Part shown: positions 10,670 through 22,791 of the stretch, piece by piece
Layout of the letters: each line of letters begins with the position of its first letter
How positions within the stretch are numbered: position 1 is the first letter of the stretch
Assembly (NCBI GenBank): GCA_019633425.1
Contig: WSUB01000063.1
Span: forward strand, 124,001-188,000
Reading direction: 5' to 3'
Origin: Tulasnella sp. 424
Lineage: Eukaryota > Basidiomycota > Agaricomycetes > Cantharellales > Tulasnellaceae
Length of the DNA: 64,000 bases
Made by a program: the position numbers and the translations under genes
The notes under the pieces: model-generated
The model's database searches: none
What the model was told of the DNA's origin: nothing
The model's input: the letters and a program-made list of their open reading frames with translations, nothing else

Positions 10670-13600
10670 ATGTCTTCTCAAGAACGGGAGCTATGGGGCG
10701 CAGATGACCCAGAATATCTTGAAGCGTTAGCAAACTACTCGTTCTCATCGGAGAAGAAATCTCTCAATGCCGGGACAAAGCGGAAACGATCTATCTCCCC
10801 CGAGATGGAATCCGACATAAACCCAACGTTTTTCACGGGACCAAAACCTCCTAAAGAACTCGTATCATCCAAGAACGAAAATTATGTGTACGGTGCCGCT
10901 AATTTTGGAGGGTTTGGGGAGTACATGTTCCGAAAACGAGCCAAACTCCAGATTCAAAATCAACATTTAGTGGATGAGGATGAACCCATTAAGAAACCCC
11001 AAATTTTCAAAGGCGTGGCGATATACGTGAGTAGACGAGGCTTGCTCTCATACTGGGACTAGTTCAAGCCATGCACCCGATTAGGTGAATGGTTTTACAG
11101 ACCCTCCACTGCAAGACCTTCGGGAGATGCTCATGGAGTACGGCGGCGTATTTCATGCTTACTTGGATCGTAAGAGCATGGTGTGAGTCTAACGTTTATC
11201 GGTGTTTATATTGCGCTACTGTGAGCCCACCATTTGAAATCGTCCTCCTAGAACACACGTCATCGCATCGCAACTCACCCCGGCTAAAATCCTCGAATAT
11301 CAACGCGGCAAGATGAAAGTCGTGAAGCCAGAGTGGATTGTTAAGAGCGTTGAGGCTGGCGTTCTTCAGCGATGGCAGGACTTTGCACTTCAGCCGGGAG
11401 CAATTGGCTCCCTTCCAGCCTTAGGTCAAGGCACTAGTTTCTCTGGGGCGGGAGGCCAAGCGGCAATAGTCGACGTCGATCAGACAAGCATCAAGGCACC
11501 ACAGAAAACACTGACAGAAGCCTTTACGACTCAGAAGCGTTCACAGTCAGCCCGCAACTCGATGTCTTCAACAAATCATAATCCTGCAGAACCAGGCCTA
11601 GCTCCTTTGGGATCAGCAACTATGGGAAAACAGCTGTCCGATCCGCCCAGCCCTGTTGCAGTCCAGTCAAAAGGGGCCCCCAATAATCGAACTCCGACAA
11701 AACGCTTTCAGTACATTGAGGAACTGCCGAGTCCCACTGGATTGCCCCCAGGTCCAAACAGCTCAGAGAGTGCCCCGGACGCCGGTGAGGATCAAGAATC
11801 GGGAGACAAGCCTTCATATGCGATGTACGACTCCAATCCGGTCGCTGCAAAGCTCATGGAATCGACGGAGTGGCGACGCCAACATACGTCGGCAAATCCA
11901 CAAGCGTTCACAGAAAGCTACTTTCAGAACTCACGGCTCCATCACCTTAGCACTTGGAAAAGCGAATTGCGGAGGCTGGTAGCGGAGGCTAGGGAGGAGG
12001 CGGAGAAAGCCGAAGAGTCCGCCATGCAAACAACAGAATCCGAACTACTGAAGGACGTCGACATGACCAGCATGCAGGGGGCCCAGCTTCCCCGAATACT
12101 CGTAGCGAAACGGGACAAGGGGAAAGCGAAAGAGAGCGACCGAGTAATCATGCACGTTGACTTCGATTCCTTCTTTGTCGCTGCTGGTCTAGTTGACCGA
12201 CCGCAGCTAAGGGGCAAACCGGTTGTTGTCTGTCACAGCGGTGCAGGGAAGGTGTCGACCAGCGAGATAGCGAGCGCTAGCTACGAAGCACGAACATTTG
12301 GAATTAAGAACGGCATGTCGTGAGTTCAATCTCCTCGTTTTCATTTAAATGTCCTCAGTCTCAATTCCTTATTTATAGTTTGGGACAGGCGAGGCAGTTA
12401 TGCCCGGACGTTCAGCCGATACCTTACGAGTTTGAGAAGTGAGTGTCGGATGAAGCCCAAGTGAACAGTACCTGTTGACTGTTGCAAAGATACAAAGCGT
12501 TCTCCCTCAAGTTCTACACTATCCTCATGGGTTTTGCGGATGACCTGCAAGCGGTATCCGTCGACGAAGCCATTCTCGACGTCTCGGAGCGGGTAGCTCA
12601 ATTGAAAATGTCCTTGAATGATCCAGCCGGTGACATGAATAACCGCGACTTCGCGAAGGAGCTAGCAGAACAAATCCGTGATAAGGTTCGCGAAAGCACA
12701 GGATGCGAAGGTCTGTATTTATTCTGATCATTCTTGAGCCAAGCTAACACCATATCTAGTGAGCGTCGGTATCTCGCACAACATTATGCTCGCTCGCATG
12801 GCGACTCGACATGCTAAGCCCGCTAAATCCTATCACCTCCTACCTGGTGATGTTCCACCGCATCTGGCACCTTTGGATATCAAAGCTATACATGGGGTAG
12901 GAAGCTCCATTCGGGATAAAATCCGAGATAAATATGGTGTAGAAACCCTCGGGGAACTGCTGGATAAGTCGAAGGATAGTCTACGACGCCTTCTTGGGGA
13001 GAAGACTGGGGACAAAATTTGGAAAGCCGTCAGGGGCATTGACGACACTCCTTTGGCGAGTGACAAGCCCAGGAAAAGCGTGTCCGCCGAAGTCAACGTC
13101 AGTATTCCCGGCACGAGTACCGGAACAACTGAAATAGTTAGCTGACTCAATCCCATTTCTCAGTATGGCATTCGATTCGAGAACAACGAACAGGCCGAAG
13201 CCTTCGTGATGAACCTGGCTGTTGAAGTGTCCAAACGTCTGAAAGCCATCGACAAACGCGGTAGATCTATGACTCTCAAAATCATGGTTAGAAGCGCCGA
13301 TGCACCAGTCGAAGCTGCCAAGGTACCCAACAGATGACATCCTCCTTGGTGCCCCTGATTGACAGGTCCGATCCAGTTCTTAGGTCATGGATCGGTCGAT
13401 TGCTATAACAAATCCATAACCATCTCTGATGGGCGGGGAGGTGCAACGGATGACGCTGTGCTAATCGGAGAAGAAAGCTGGAGACTCTTGAAAGGGTTCA
13501 ACTTTGATCCTACGGAGCTCAGAGGTATCGGCATCCAGATCCAAAAGCTGGATGACGAGGCCTCAACTACCGAGTTGCCTCGCGGTCAAGCGCGCTTGCA

Positions 13601-14741
13601 ATTCCGGGCAACGAACAAGCCCGAGGAACAAAGAGCGGGGCTGGGCTTCTTGGACAAAGATGTCGAGATCTTGGAGATAGAGAGACCTCCACCTAGTCGT
13701 TCGTCCGGCGCCGGCGTTGCGCATTTACCCTCAGCTTCTCAAATAGATCAATCCGTTCTGGACAGTCTGCCAGAGGACATCAAGAAGGAGATCCTGGACA
13801 GCCTAGCGCAGAACAACCAGACTGTTATCCGGCCTGAGCCGTCACGGGCCAAAACAGTTCCATCGTCGCGGCTACAGAACGAGATCGACTTGACAATTGA
13901 AAGCGATGGCAGTCAACCCCGCAGCCAATCCTTACCGCCATCAGCTGCTCAGCCGGAGAAGGACTCGGTAGCGATGTTAGGTGTTCCTCAACATTTCACA
14001 AAAGCCGTATCCATGTCTCCGACCAAGGTTCAAACCGGTGGACCGGGCACATCCAAGGCCGCAGCCGCTCGACACATCACGAAACAGCTTGCCCCAAAGC
14101 ACAAAGTACCGTTTACATCGCCAAAGAAACATGGATTATTTAAGGACCGAGCTGAAGTCGACGATGCCGAGTTGCGGGCTATGGGAGTGGACCCTCTCTT
14201 CTTCCGCGAGCTGCCTAAAGATATCCAAAAGGAGCAGCTTTCGATCCTTAGGCAACAGAGGAGCTCGCTTGGTCCGTTTGAAAGGGCCGCTAGTCGCGCC
14301 TCGTCGAGGTCGCGCTCTCCTTCTCTGGCTCCTTTCCGAGCTTCGGTAGCCCCCATACCAGTGGCAAGCTATACCTCGCTGCCCCAAATCAAAAAGCTAA
14401 GCAAGGTCGACGATGTGCAAAATATGGTGAAAGACTGGGTGAAATATCGCAAGACTGAAGGGCCAAGCTTCGCAGAGGTTGATCGGATCTGTACCTACCT
14501 GGTTAAATGCGCCGCGAGCGACATTGGCCTGGAAAACGCCACTTCCGTGATGCGGTACTGGAGAATGATCCTGCGGGAAAAATGGAGGGAAGAAGAAGGG
14601 ATTACCGAGGATGAGGTCATTGATGTTGATGGGAACGCAACTGGGCGTGCTTGGTGGACGGCATTCCGGAATGTGAAGCGGAAAGTGGACGAGGTCGTGA
14701 AGAAGAGGTTCGGATGCGGGCTTGCGCTTGGCAGGACTTGA
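10670..14741 (+). CDS. REV1: DNA repair protein REV1 (Y-family translesion polymerase)
   Basis: Exons 10670-11026, 11085-11182, 11252-12319, 12379-12438, 12490-12710, 12760-13097, 13164-13322 and 13377-14741 give 1221 aa. A BRCT domain (about residues 105-190) contains KGVAIYVNGFTDPPLQDL. The Y-polymerase core begins near 451 with MHVDFDSFFVAAGL, and the acidic pair is in SVDEAILDV near 551. A helix-hairpin-helix-like IHGVGSSIRDKI follows, then the little-finger domain. Two ubiquitin-binding motifs are visible: VLDSLPEDIKKEIL (about 896) and FFRELPKDIQKEQL (about 1039). The C-terminal helical domain (about 1105-1190) normally binds Rev7 and other polymerases. REV1 inserts dCMP opposite abasic sites and scaffolds translesion synthesis. 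The start is the first ATG (MSSQERELWG); the 226 bp back to GPI1 is free of other coding signal. Confidence 0.95.
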
Positions 14742-15968
14742 AGTGGCTTGGCAGGCTTTCCTATCTTCTTTGACCCACGTCCTTGACTTAATCCTTAAAG
14801 TAGCCTGGGTCAAACGTCTAGTCTGGATTGCTTCCGATCCCTCCACCGCCGAGCCACCCCTCCTCGCTCAACGACGAGATCCGCTAGTGCCCAGAACATT
14901 TATGGACCTTAATAGCTCTATTTCTATTGCCATCTGTGGATGTACCAATGCTAGACCTCTTGCCTCTGGAGTTCCTCCTCTGCTCGTTGTCGTCTGTCGA
15001 CAGACCCGTTCGAGTGCTGTGTCAACTCCCAACCGCCGCCGGCCTCCAATGCTTCACAACTCTGGTCTTTCCTACTGTGCATGAACCTTTCCGTCTAAGC
15101 GGTCCGTTTCGGAGCGCCGCGGCACGCTCTAGGAGCCGTTGCAGCGAGATTCAAACCTCATATACCAGATTCGTCTTCGAGAAGCTGCGCATTCTGACCA
15201 GTGGCCCGCCAAGGAAGACTCTCTGAACGGAGGCGGATGAGCTCACTTTCCACTTCGCGCCGACACCTATTCTTCCACGTCGTCTTCTTGTGGGCAAAAT
15301 GTGTCACCCGCTCCACGTCCGGTGGATTGAGCTACCGAGCGGGCCGGTTGCCTCTGGCACCAATCCGCCAAGCCCAAAGCCTGACCGACGTTTGGCACTT
15401 CTTTTCGAACACTGTGGTTCAAGCTGCGGGAGAAGGTGCAGGGATTGACGAGACAAATGACATTATGGGCGAAAGATCGGCGAAACTCCTCCGAAGTCCG
15501 GTCCCTGCCAAGCCTTGGCTGCCGAACGACTTTCCGCGCTTTCAGAGCGATTCCTGCGGTTTGCTTAGTTAATCCAGCAGTCGATTTCGAAGTCGTTGGG
15601 CGTCTACTAGTTGGCAGCAAGGCAGAGCCTCAGACTATCGACGAGCTTTGCTTGGGTGCCATGTTCATGCAACGCAGGCGAGAGATAGTGTCCTGTAATG
15701 GCTTGCAAGGCGCTATGGGTCCTCCACGCTGTGTGATAAGTCATGCGAACTCAGGACACAGTAGTTCTCTCCCAAAATAGCTCCATGTTGCTCCGTCCGT
15801 CGTCGCCGCTGCACTAAATATACTCGTTCGCCTGGATCGATGCCGGATGAAAGAGAAGACCGTGACGGCCCGTTGATGGCACCCAGAAGCTCTCTCTAAG
15901 GCTATAAAAGTCGGAGTGCGACTTGCTGGACAGTACTCAACAAGCATTCAGCGAAACTCGTCAGCAAC
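14742..15968. other. Intergenic region between REV1 and the first pectate lyase
   Basis: This is 1.2 kb. Short open frames exist on both strands, but none is recognisable and I could not join any into a convincing spliced gene. The last about 70 bp hold the TATA box of the pectate lyase gene. An unrecognised small gene cannot be excluded. Confidence 0.45.
15903..15909 (+). promoter_or_regulatory. TATA box of pectate lyase gene 1
   Basis: TATAAAA lies 66 bp upstream of the ATG at 15969. The spacing leaves room for a start site and a short 5' UTR. The second lyase gene has the same heptamer at nearly the same distance (74 bp). Confidence 0.7.
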
Positions 15969-17528
15969 ATGAAGACTCTCGCAGCTCTCTCAGCTCTCTC
16001 CATCATCCCTGCAGCTCTCGGTGCCGCTATTTACGAGCAATGTGGCGGCATTAATGGAATTACTGCCACCTGCGACTCCGGTATGCCCAGATTTTCGTCT
16101 CTTTAGCCTCCTACGCCAGCGTGTTAATCGACTCCATTACCAGGTCTTGTCTGCGTGGTCCAGAACGCATATTACTTCCAGTAAGGGCTTATAGCACAGT
16201 TTCCATTGGTTACATGACCTGACCTTATATTGCCTCCAGATGCCTAACCCCCTCCGATGGACAAACAACCACGGGAGGAAGCGGAGCAGCGTAAGGTAAG
16301 GGAAATGGGTGACTGAACATCGACAAAATGACTTAGCATCCTGTGTATAGTGCTTATAATAGCTGTGCTTGGATGAGCATGGTTGGCTAACTCGGTTATG
16401 CAGCACGACCACCAGCAAGACGTCGACGACCACTAAGACTTCTTCAAGCACTACCAAGACTTCTACTTCAACCACCAAGACTAGTAGTACTTCTACAGTA
16501 AGTGCTACTAAGGAGCCATCATTGGTCAGAGCTGATTTTCGATGGATCCATTCCACAGAAGACGACCACAACGGCCAAGACGACAGTGACGGCTGCTCCC
16601 ACTGGCCTGACTACAACGCTCCCGGCTTCGAGTGGCTACATCTCGTTTGCTTCCGTCTCCACCATCACCGGCACCTTTGACGGTCATATGTACAAGTATG
16701 ATAGGAAGGGAAGCTCAGGTGAATGCCAGGAGCAGACCGAAACTGGTGCAGCGGACGCCGTTTTCATCCTTGAGTCCGGGGCGACAATCCAGAACGTCAT
16801 TATCGGAAAGGACCAAGCTGAAGGTATCCACTGCAATGGTCCCTGCACTTTGATCAACGTCTGGTGGGAGGATGTTTGCGAAGGTATGCTTTCAAGTAGT
16901 TCAATCGATTGCGCTGGCTAAGGGCCGTCCTCAGATGCCTTGACAATCCTGCAAACTGGGGCCAACGATGTCTCATATGTCATCGGCGGTGGAGCCTTCC
17001 ATGCTGAGGACAAGATCATCCAGCACAACGGAGCTGGCACTGTCAACGTCAAGAACTTCTTCGCTAGTGATTTCGGAAAGTGAGCTCGGCGTATGCTCTC
17101 GTTACTCTCCTTAGTCACTAATGAGTCTGTCGTTTCAAGGGTTTATCGCTCATGCGGAAATTGCTCCAGTATGTACGAGCGACATGTGATCATGGACAAT
17201 GTCGCGATGCACGATGGATCCACTGGTGTCGGAGTTAACGAGGCGAGTCCCTGGGTCTCACATATAAACTGCATCGAACTCATTTCTGGAATTAGAACTA
17301 CGGAGATACGGCTACCTTGACTAACATCTGCACCAACGGGGATCCCTCGGACAGCAACATCTGCTGCCGATATACTGGTGTTTCGCCTGGCTCGGAACCA
17401 CCCAAGATCGGATGGTAAGCCTGCAGTTAGTTGTTATGATTTTGGTCTATTCTGACGTTCCTCGCGTTCTCAGCGGTCCCTCTGGCAACACTTGCAACTA
17501 CTCGACCTCCAGCATTGGTTCGTGCTGA
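15969..17528 (+). CDS. Secreted pectate lyase, CBM1 plus PL3 (copy 1)
   Basis: Exons 15969-16080, 16144-16180, 16240-16290, 16404-16497, 16559-16883, 16935-17079, 17140-17242, 17296-17414 and 17474-17528 give 346 aa. A signal peptide ([19 protein letters not shown]) is followed by a CBM1 module with four cysteines, from [10 protein letters not shown] to NAYYFQCL. A Ser/Thr/Lys linker built of SSTTKT-like repeats comes next, then a PL3 catalytic domain. PL3 features are [55 protein letters not shown] and a cysteine-rich end. PL3 enzymes cleave polygalacturonate by beta-elimination, with Ca2+, in the plant cell wall; CBM1 anchors the enzyme to cellulose. The intron at 17243-17295 appears to be GC-AG. 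Gene 2 downstream is a tandem paralogue. Confidence 0.93.
17243..17295 (+). other. Probable GC-AG intron in pectate lyase gene 1
   Basis: The exon ends AACGAG, the intron starts GCGAGT and ends GAATTAG; it is 53 nt. The paralogue has the same intron position with a normal GTAAGC donor (19594). Splicing joins GVGVNE to [10 protein letters not shown], matching [16 protein letters not shown] in copy 2. Confidence 0.72.
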
Positions 17529-18306
17529 TCAAGCGGAACATCTAAGAAGCAGCACGATAAAGGAATCAGACTTGCGATATGTTTTGTCGAGCAGAATCAA
17601 TCAAATTATCGAGATGCCATCTATTTTTCCACATCGAGTCTCGATGCTTGAAGCGTGCTGGCAACCTGAACAAACAATGTGTTGCCGTAATCATCGTCCC
17701 GCAACCTCTTTCGGACATGATGATTCTCGAGACTGGGCGGCCACATTTTGGACCTTCTCAAACCTAGCCGGTCCGCGAATTATTTCTTTCGTCGCTTTGA
17801 GAATTTCTTCCTGCTTGTCGTCAACTGCTGCGCAGAAAAAAACACAATCCAAGCGAATTCTCGAAGTCCTGAGTCGCCCGGATGCCGGAGGTACTAGAAA
17901 CCGGCCCGCCTCATCGACCGTGCAACGGTTGGGAGAATTCCTGAGACAGCGCTTCCAGAGCGTTCTTGATGAGGGAATGCCATGGCCTTGGGGTTTTGCT
18001 GCGGATCCAAGGCTAAACGTCGGGCTCGGCAGAACTAAAATTGGGTCCCAGCCGCGCCAAGGGCCTTTCAGGGTCTCCGCCAAGCATGACTTTAACGTGT
18101 TTCGCAACGTCTCACCATGAATGGAGTGGGTCACAGCTGTTAATCCACCGCTCTAATTTCTCATTACCTCGGAGCCATGAGCGGATCCGCCACGGCCCGC
18201 TCAATTATTTGCAGATGCGACGACGAGCGAGATATAAAATGTGGCGAGGACTCGTCCTCCAACTTTCCTCATCATCCAAAAAATCCAAACAAGATCACAG
18301 ACAATC
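17529..18306. other. Spacer between the two pectate lyase genes
   Basis: This is 778 bp. It should contain the 3' UTR of gene 1 and the promoter of gene 2. Open frames of up to about 200 codons occur on the plus strand, but they have no family features and no start context I trust. Confidence 0.5.
18233..18239 (+). promoter_or_regulatory. TATA box of pectate lyase gene 2
   Basis: TATAAAA lies 74 bp before the ATG at 18307, a core promoter layout like that of copy 1. Confidence 0.7.
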
Positions 18307-19883
18307 ATGAAGGTCGCTATTGCTCTCTCTGCTCTCGCATTCGCTCAGGGTGTCTTGGTAAGTTTTGCTGGTTGGGCTTAACAATGACAAACGATTAGAC
18401 CGACCACCTTCTCATCGACCTAGTCCATTGCTGAGTACGGCCAATGCGGTGGTATCGACGGAATCACCGGAACTTGCGACTCTGGTGCGTCTTTGATTCC
18501 AGTTGTAACGATTCAGGAAGACTTAGTAGCTTGGTGTCCCAGGACTCGTATGCGTGGTTCAGAACGCCTACTATTTCCAGTGAGGCTCCCTCGCCAGGCG
18601 CAAACAGTTATCGAGTCTAACAGCATATCTCAGGTGCTTGCCTCCCGCTTCTGGGCAAACAACCACCGGCGGCAGCGCGGCGTAAGTTCTAAGACCGGCC
18701 GGGTCCTCAGGATGATTCTCAATATTCTCCATTCCACCGCAGTACCACCACATCCAAGACCACCACTACTACTAAGACGTCGTCCAGCACAACCAAGACG
18801 TCGACCAGCACGACTAAGACTTCAACCACCACCACCAAGACCTCGACGACGACCGTAAGTACGCCTAGCCCATTCACCAGGGCAAGAAACTCACTCCGAA
18901 CGGCAATTGCTTGCTCGACAGGTCGGCTCTGCACCCACTGGTCTCACGACCACGCTTCCCGCATCTAGCGGTTACTCTGCTTTGCCTACCGCCTCAGTCA
19001 TCACTGGCACTTTCGATGGTGGCATGAAGCGATTCGATCGGGCTGGCAGCGATGGCGACTGTCAAGGCCAGACCGAAACTGGGGAGTCTGACGCTGTCTT
19101 CATCTTGGAGTCTGGTGCAACGATCCAAAACGTGATCATCGGAGCTGCTCAGGCTGAGGGTATCCACTGCCGCGGTCCTTGCACCGTTAAGAACGTCTGG
19201 TGGGCTGATGTCTGCGAAGGTCGGTTCTCGCCAACGTAGGCCTCCTTCACCGGGTGTTCTAACTCCGCTATTCATAGATGCCATCACCATCAAGCAGACC
19301 GGCGCCAGCGATGTCTCCTACATCATTGGTGGTGGTGCCTTCCATGCTGAAGACAAGATCGTCCAACACAACGGTGCTGGTACCGTTTCAATTAAGAACT
19401 TCTATGCTAGCGACTTCGGAAAGTGCGTATTGGGTTTAATCCGTTAACGCCGCCGACGAAAGAGCTAACCATCTCTTCCGTTGTTCCCAGGTTGTATCGC
19501 TCTTGCGGAAACTGCTCCACCACCTACGCTCGCCATGTTATCATTGACAACGTCGCTATGGCTAGCGGTTCTACCGGTGTCGGTGTCAACAGCGTAAGCA
19601 CCTTTGGCCTGCATTACCTACTAGGGTGGCGCTTACACATCGGTTTGACCAGAACTTCGGTGATACTGCTACCATCACCAACGTCTGCACCAACGGGAAG
19701 CCTTCTGCTGCTAACGTCTGCTGCTACTACGAAGGTACCACTCCCGGCAACGAGCCCACGAAGCTTGGATGGTAAGGATTTCTTTGACAGTCGATCACCA
19801 ACCCGTTCTGACCATTGTCCTTTTCCAGCGGTTCCAACGGCAACGTTTGCAACTATTCCACTTCCTCTATCACGACCTGCTAA
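18307..19883 (+). CDS. Secreted pectate lyase, CBM1 plus PL3 (copy 2)
   Basis: Ten exons (18307-18357, 18424-18484, 18543-18579, 18634-18681, 18743-18854, 18922-19219, 19278-19422, 19491-19593, 19653-19771, 19829-19883) give 342 aa. The order matches copy 1: signal peptide [18 protein letters not shown]1 ([13 protein letters not shown] to YYFQCL), threonine-rich linker, PL3 domain with [35 protein letters not shown] and [16 protein letters not shown]. Copy 2 has one more intron than copy 1, between signal peptide and CBM1; later intron positions are shared. The linker is even richer in TTTKT repeats. The stop lies only 156 bp before the TGS1 start. Function as for copy 1; likely induced together on plant material, which is inference. 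Confidence 0.93.
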
Positions 19884-20039
19884 GCAGTCCGTGTTATGTA
19901 GGCGAATATATATTGTTTGGGTGCTTGCACCGCTCTGTTCCTCCATCTCGGGTGCCTTGACGGACTTAAGCGGTCTTCCGTTGCCTGCCTCATTGTTTTC
20001 CAACCACTAACAATTCGACGAAAAGTCCAAGACCTGGAC

Positions 20040-21163
20040 ATGCGTAACAAAAGAAAGTCAGGCGTAGCTGGTTTTCTCTCTGCACTCTCTCAGCCTGTCA
20101 CTGCTCCTCCGAAGCCTCCCAGTGAAGACATTTCAACCGCCTCAGCCTCTGGATCTACTGTAGGTTCTGCGCTACGTAAACGGGAACCATTGGGCGAAGT
20201 GGACGGTAGAGATCAAAATGATGCAAGGCCATCTAAGAGACAAAAGGTCGCAGGACTTCTTGGCTCTGGCTATGAAGAATTCGATGCCAGCCACCTCGTG
20301 CCATTTGTTGTACAGGCGTCAGAGCTCCCCAAGCACCTGAGCAAGTGTACGTTACATCCAAGTCTCACAGTATCTCCAGCGCGGTGTCTAATTTGCTTTC
20401 ATCAGACTTCTTCCAGAGGGAGCGCTACTTCTCCTTATACTCTGAAGGCTGCTTGCTTGACGAGGAAGGCTGGTACAGCGTTACTCCGGAGCGAATAGCC
20501 GACCATATCGCAGATCGATGTCGGTCCGCTACCATCCTTGATGCCTTCTGCGGGGTAGGAGGAAACTCTATTGCTTTTGCGAAAACATGCGAGCGTGGTG
20601 CGTGAAATTTCCTGGCAACACGCGAGACCAATTTCGTAGTCGGCTTACAAATCTTTCTCGGGGCAGTTATCGCTCTGGACAACTCTCCGACCAGATTAGC
20701 ATTAGCAAGACACAACGCGGCTATCTATGGAGTTCAGGATCGCATCGATTTCATTCTCTGCGATTACCTCGACTTTGCTCGGGCATACGCAAAATTACCG
20801 CAGGCACGACGGACAATCGAAGTTGTCTTCCTCAGCCCGCCCTGGGGCGGTCCTCAATACCTACAATCGTCTTCCACCAATGACAAATCGTCATCGCCAG
20901 CAACCGGAGACGAGTCTTCTAGTTCCGGCTATTCCTTAAACAGTATCCTGCCAATTCCAGGCGACGAACTCTTTCACTTGACGAAGGGGATTTCAGGTAA
21001 CATTGCATATTACCTTCCTAGGAATGCCGATCTGAGAGAGGTGTCTAAGTTGGCGGGTGAAGGGGAAAAGATTGAAGTGGAAGAAGAGTGGATGGGACAG
21101 AAGTTGAAGGCTCTCACCTGTTACTTCGGTGGATTGGCGGCAGGCCAGGAGGATTGGTTTTGA
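20040..21163 (+). CDS. TGS1: Trimethylguanosine synthase (TGS1)
   Basis: Exons 20040-20346, 20406-20597 and 20667-21163 give 331 aa. The basic N-terminus MRNKRKSG is followed by a low-complexity stretch with a nuclear-signal-like RPSKRQK. The conserved TGS1 block begins with KYFFQRERYFSLYSEG and EGWYSVTPERIADHIA. The SAM-binding motif is ILDAFCGVGGNSIAFA, and the methyltransferase motif IV is FLSPPWGGPQY, whose tryptophan stacks on the cap guanine in the known family. The enzyme adds two methyls to m7G caps of snRNAs and snoRNAs. The length suits the fungal form, which lacks the long animal N-terminus. The gene starts 156 bp after the second pectate lyase stop, so its promoter is very short or overlaps that gene. 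Confidence 0.95.
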
Positions 21164-21802
21164 TGATCGCAAGAATCGTGGTTCTTCGTTGTCGTCTATG
21201 GGTTGGCGAGCATGCTGTGTATGTTATCTCCGCCGTTAACTTGCGCCTCAGGGCAACATCGTGGAGACTAAGACCCGGGCGTGATCCACGGGGAGAGCAA
21301 TCCATGGACCCAGGTTTGGGAAGTGGGATTTGTCAGAACCTCCATTTTAAAAACGCGGCAGTAGCTCGATAACCGGACGCCGTGATCCCTTCCCCCTTCA
21401 ATATCCTCTCAAGTGCTCTAATAAGTTGTCCACTTGTGGCTTGGCTGGGCAGGGAAAAGGTCATGGAAACTCATGCTAGCAGAAACGGGAGCATTCTAGA
21501 CGGCTTGGCGATACCGTGGGCCGAGTTTTTACGCGATGAAAACACAGTAGTCTCTTCACTGCCAGGATGCCAAGGATCTAGGCAGGAGTACACAAAGGGC
21601 TGAATACCGGATTCGCCTAAGCCGATAATCGTAACGAGTAAGTAGGTGACGAAGAAACCGTATAATTGGCAACCTAAAATGACCGAAGAGTAAAGTACAA
21701 GGTCTGCATCAAGTTCAGGACCAGCAGAAAACATAACGCTAGAACCGAAGGGGGAAAGCCGGCCTTCAGGTCAAATATCCAAGGGTAAGGGGACGGCAGT
21801 GA
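21164..21802. other. Convergent 3' region between TGS1 and UBC9
   Basis: This is 639 bp between two facing stop codons. Short open frames exist but have no recognisable features. I see only 3' UTR sequence here. Confidence 0.5.
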
Positions 21803-22791
21803 TCATCGCGGAGCATTCTCTCGGGCCTGTTGACGAACTCTTCGTCTGAACGAAAGCGGTTGTCAGAATATTTGGAGCTGCTGGCCTAAGAGGCTGGACT
21901 CACTCATATGCCGCTCGGTCGTTCCTGGGAATCGGGTTCCATCTGCGGTTAACTCACATTGGTAGACGGGAACAGATAGGACATACTTAAACATCGTGTA
22001 AGCATCACTCTGAGCAGGGTCGTTCACATTGGGGTCATTAAGAAGGTCCTGAATTCCGAGAAGAATCTAAGGCGAAAGGTAATTAGTGCTTTTGGGCTGA
22101 TCGAGGTCCAGGTGTAGCGTACGGACCTGCTTAATAACAATTGCCGGCTTCCAAGCTTTCTCCTCGTCAAGGATAGACAAGCAGACAGTCCCTGAAGGAT
22201 AAACGTTGGGATGGAAAAGCGGTGGATCAAACTTGCCTACAGCCAAAAGTCAAGATTTAGCAACATGAATTATTTGGTTTTGGTTACGCTCACATTTCGG
22301 GGGTTTTGCAGGATATTCTGAAGGGGGTCCAAAACGCGTGAGCGGGGTGCGGTCCTGAGGGCCTTGAGGCTAATACGCCACCAACCTTCGGAGAAGATCA
22401 TGTTGAGCTTGTATATTCCACCGGCCCACGGTGTCTGGAAGTGAAAACCAGCAAGCAAGCATTAGCGCAAAGACACTATCAACGGCGGAGAAACCTCGTG
22501 TCGACGCGCGCGGTGTGATGTGTGGAGGTCGCAAGGTTTCAAGCGCGTATATCTGAGCCAAGCTAGAGTACTTACGCCCTCTTTGCCGGGAATGCCAACT
22601 TCCCACTCGAGTAGGTTGAGCGAACCGTCCGGCAGCTTCTTGGGTTTGGCATAAAACCCCTGAACGATATAATCACGTCAGGCCTCACCCCATTCATGGG
22701 TAGGCAGGAGATTGAAATCTAGACTGACAAATGGATGGTCCTTTCGCCATTGTTTGCGTTCCTCGGCAAGGCGTTTCCTACAGATTGACAT
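21803..22791 (-). CDS. UBC9: SUMO-conjugating enzyme UBC9
   Basis: Eight small exons (22791-22729, 22659-22576, 22434-22386, 22317-22294, 22236-22127, 22066-21987, 21924-21904, 21845-21803) sum to 474 nt, giving 157 aa; animal UBC9 has 158. The product runs [58 protein letters not shown], then HPN (82-84) and the catalytic Cys92 in [15 protein letters not shown], and ends [23 protein letters not shown]9 is the single SUMO E2 and passes SUMO to target lysines in the nucleus. Exons of 21 and 24 nt are unusually small. The start of this gene is the left edge of the methyltransferase array, and fragments of its first exon recur inside the array. Confidence 0.96.

Noticed and set aside
15120..15160. 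tRNA B-box-like sequence on the minus strand (GGTTTGAATCTC)
   Set aside because: No matching A box, anticodon arm or acceptor stem can be drawn around it.
17515..18134. About 200-codon plus-strand and 147-codon minus-strand frames between the pectate lyase genes
   Set aside because: The plus frame overlaps the end of the lyase gene in another frame. Neither has recognisable protein features, and the interval is the expected 3' UTR plus promoter.
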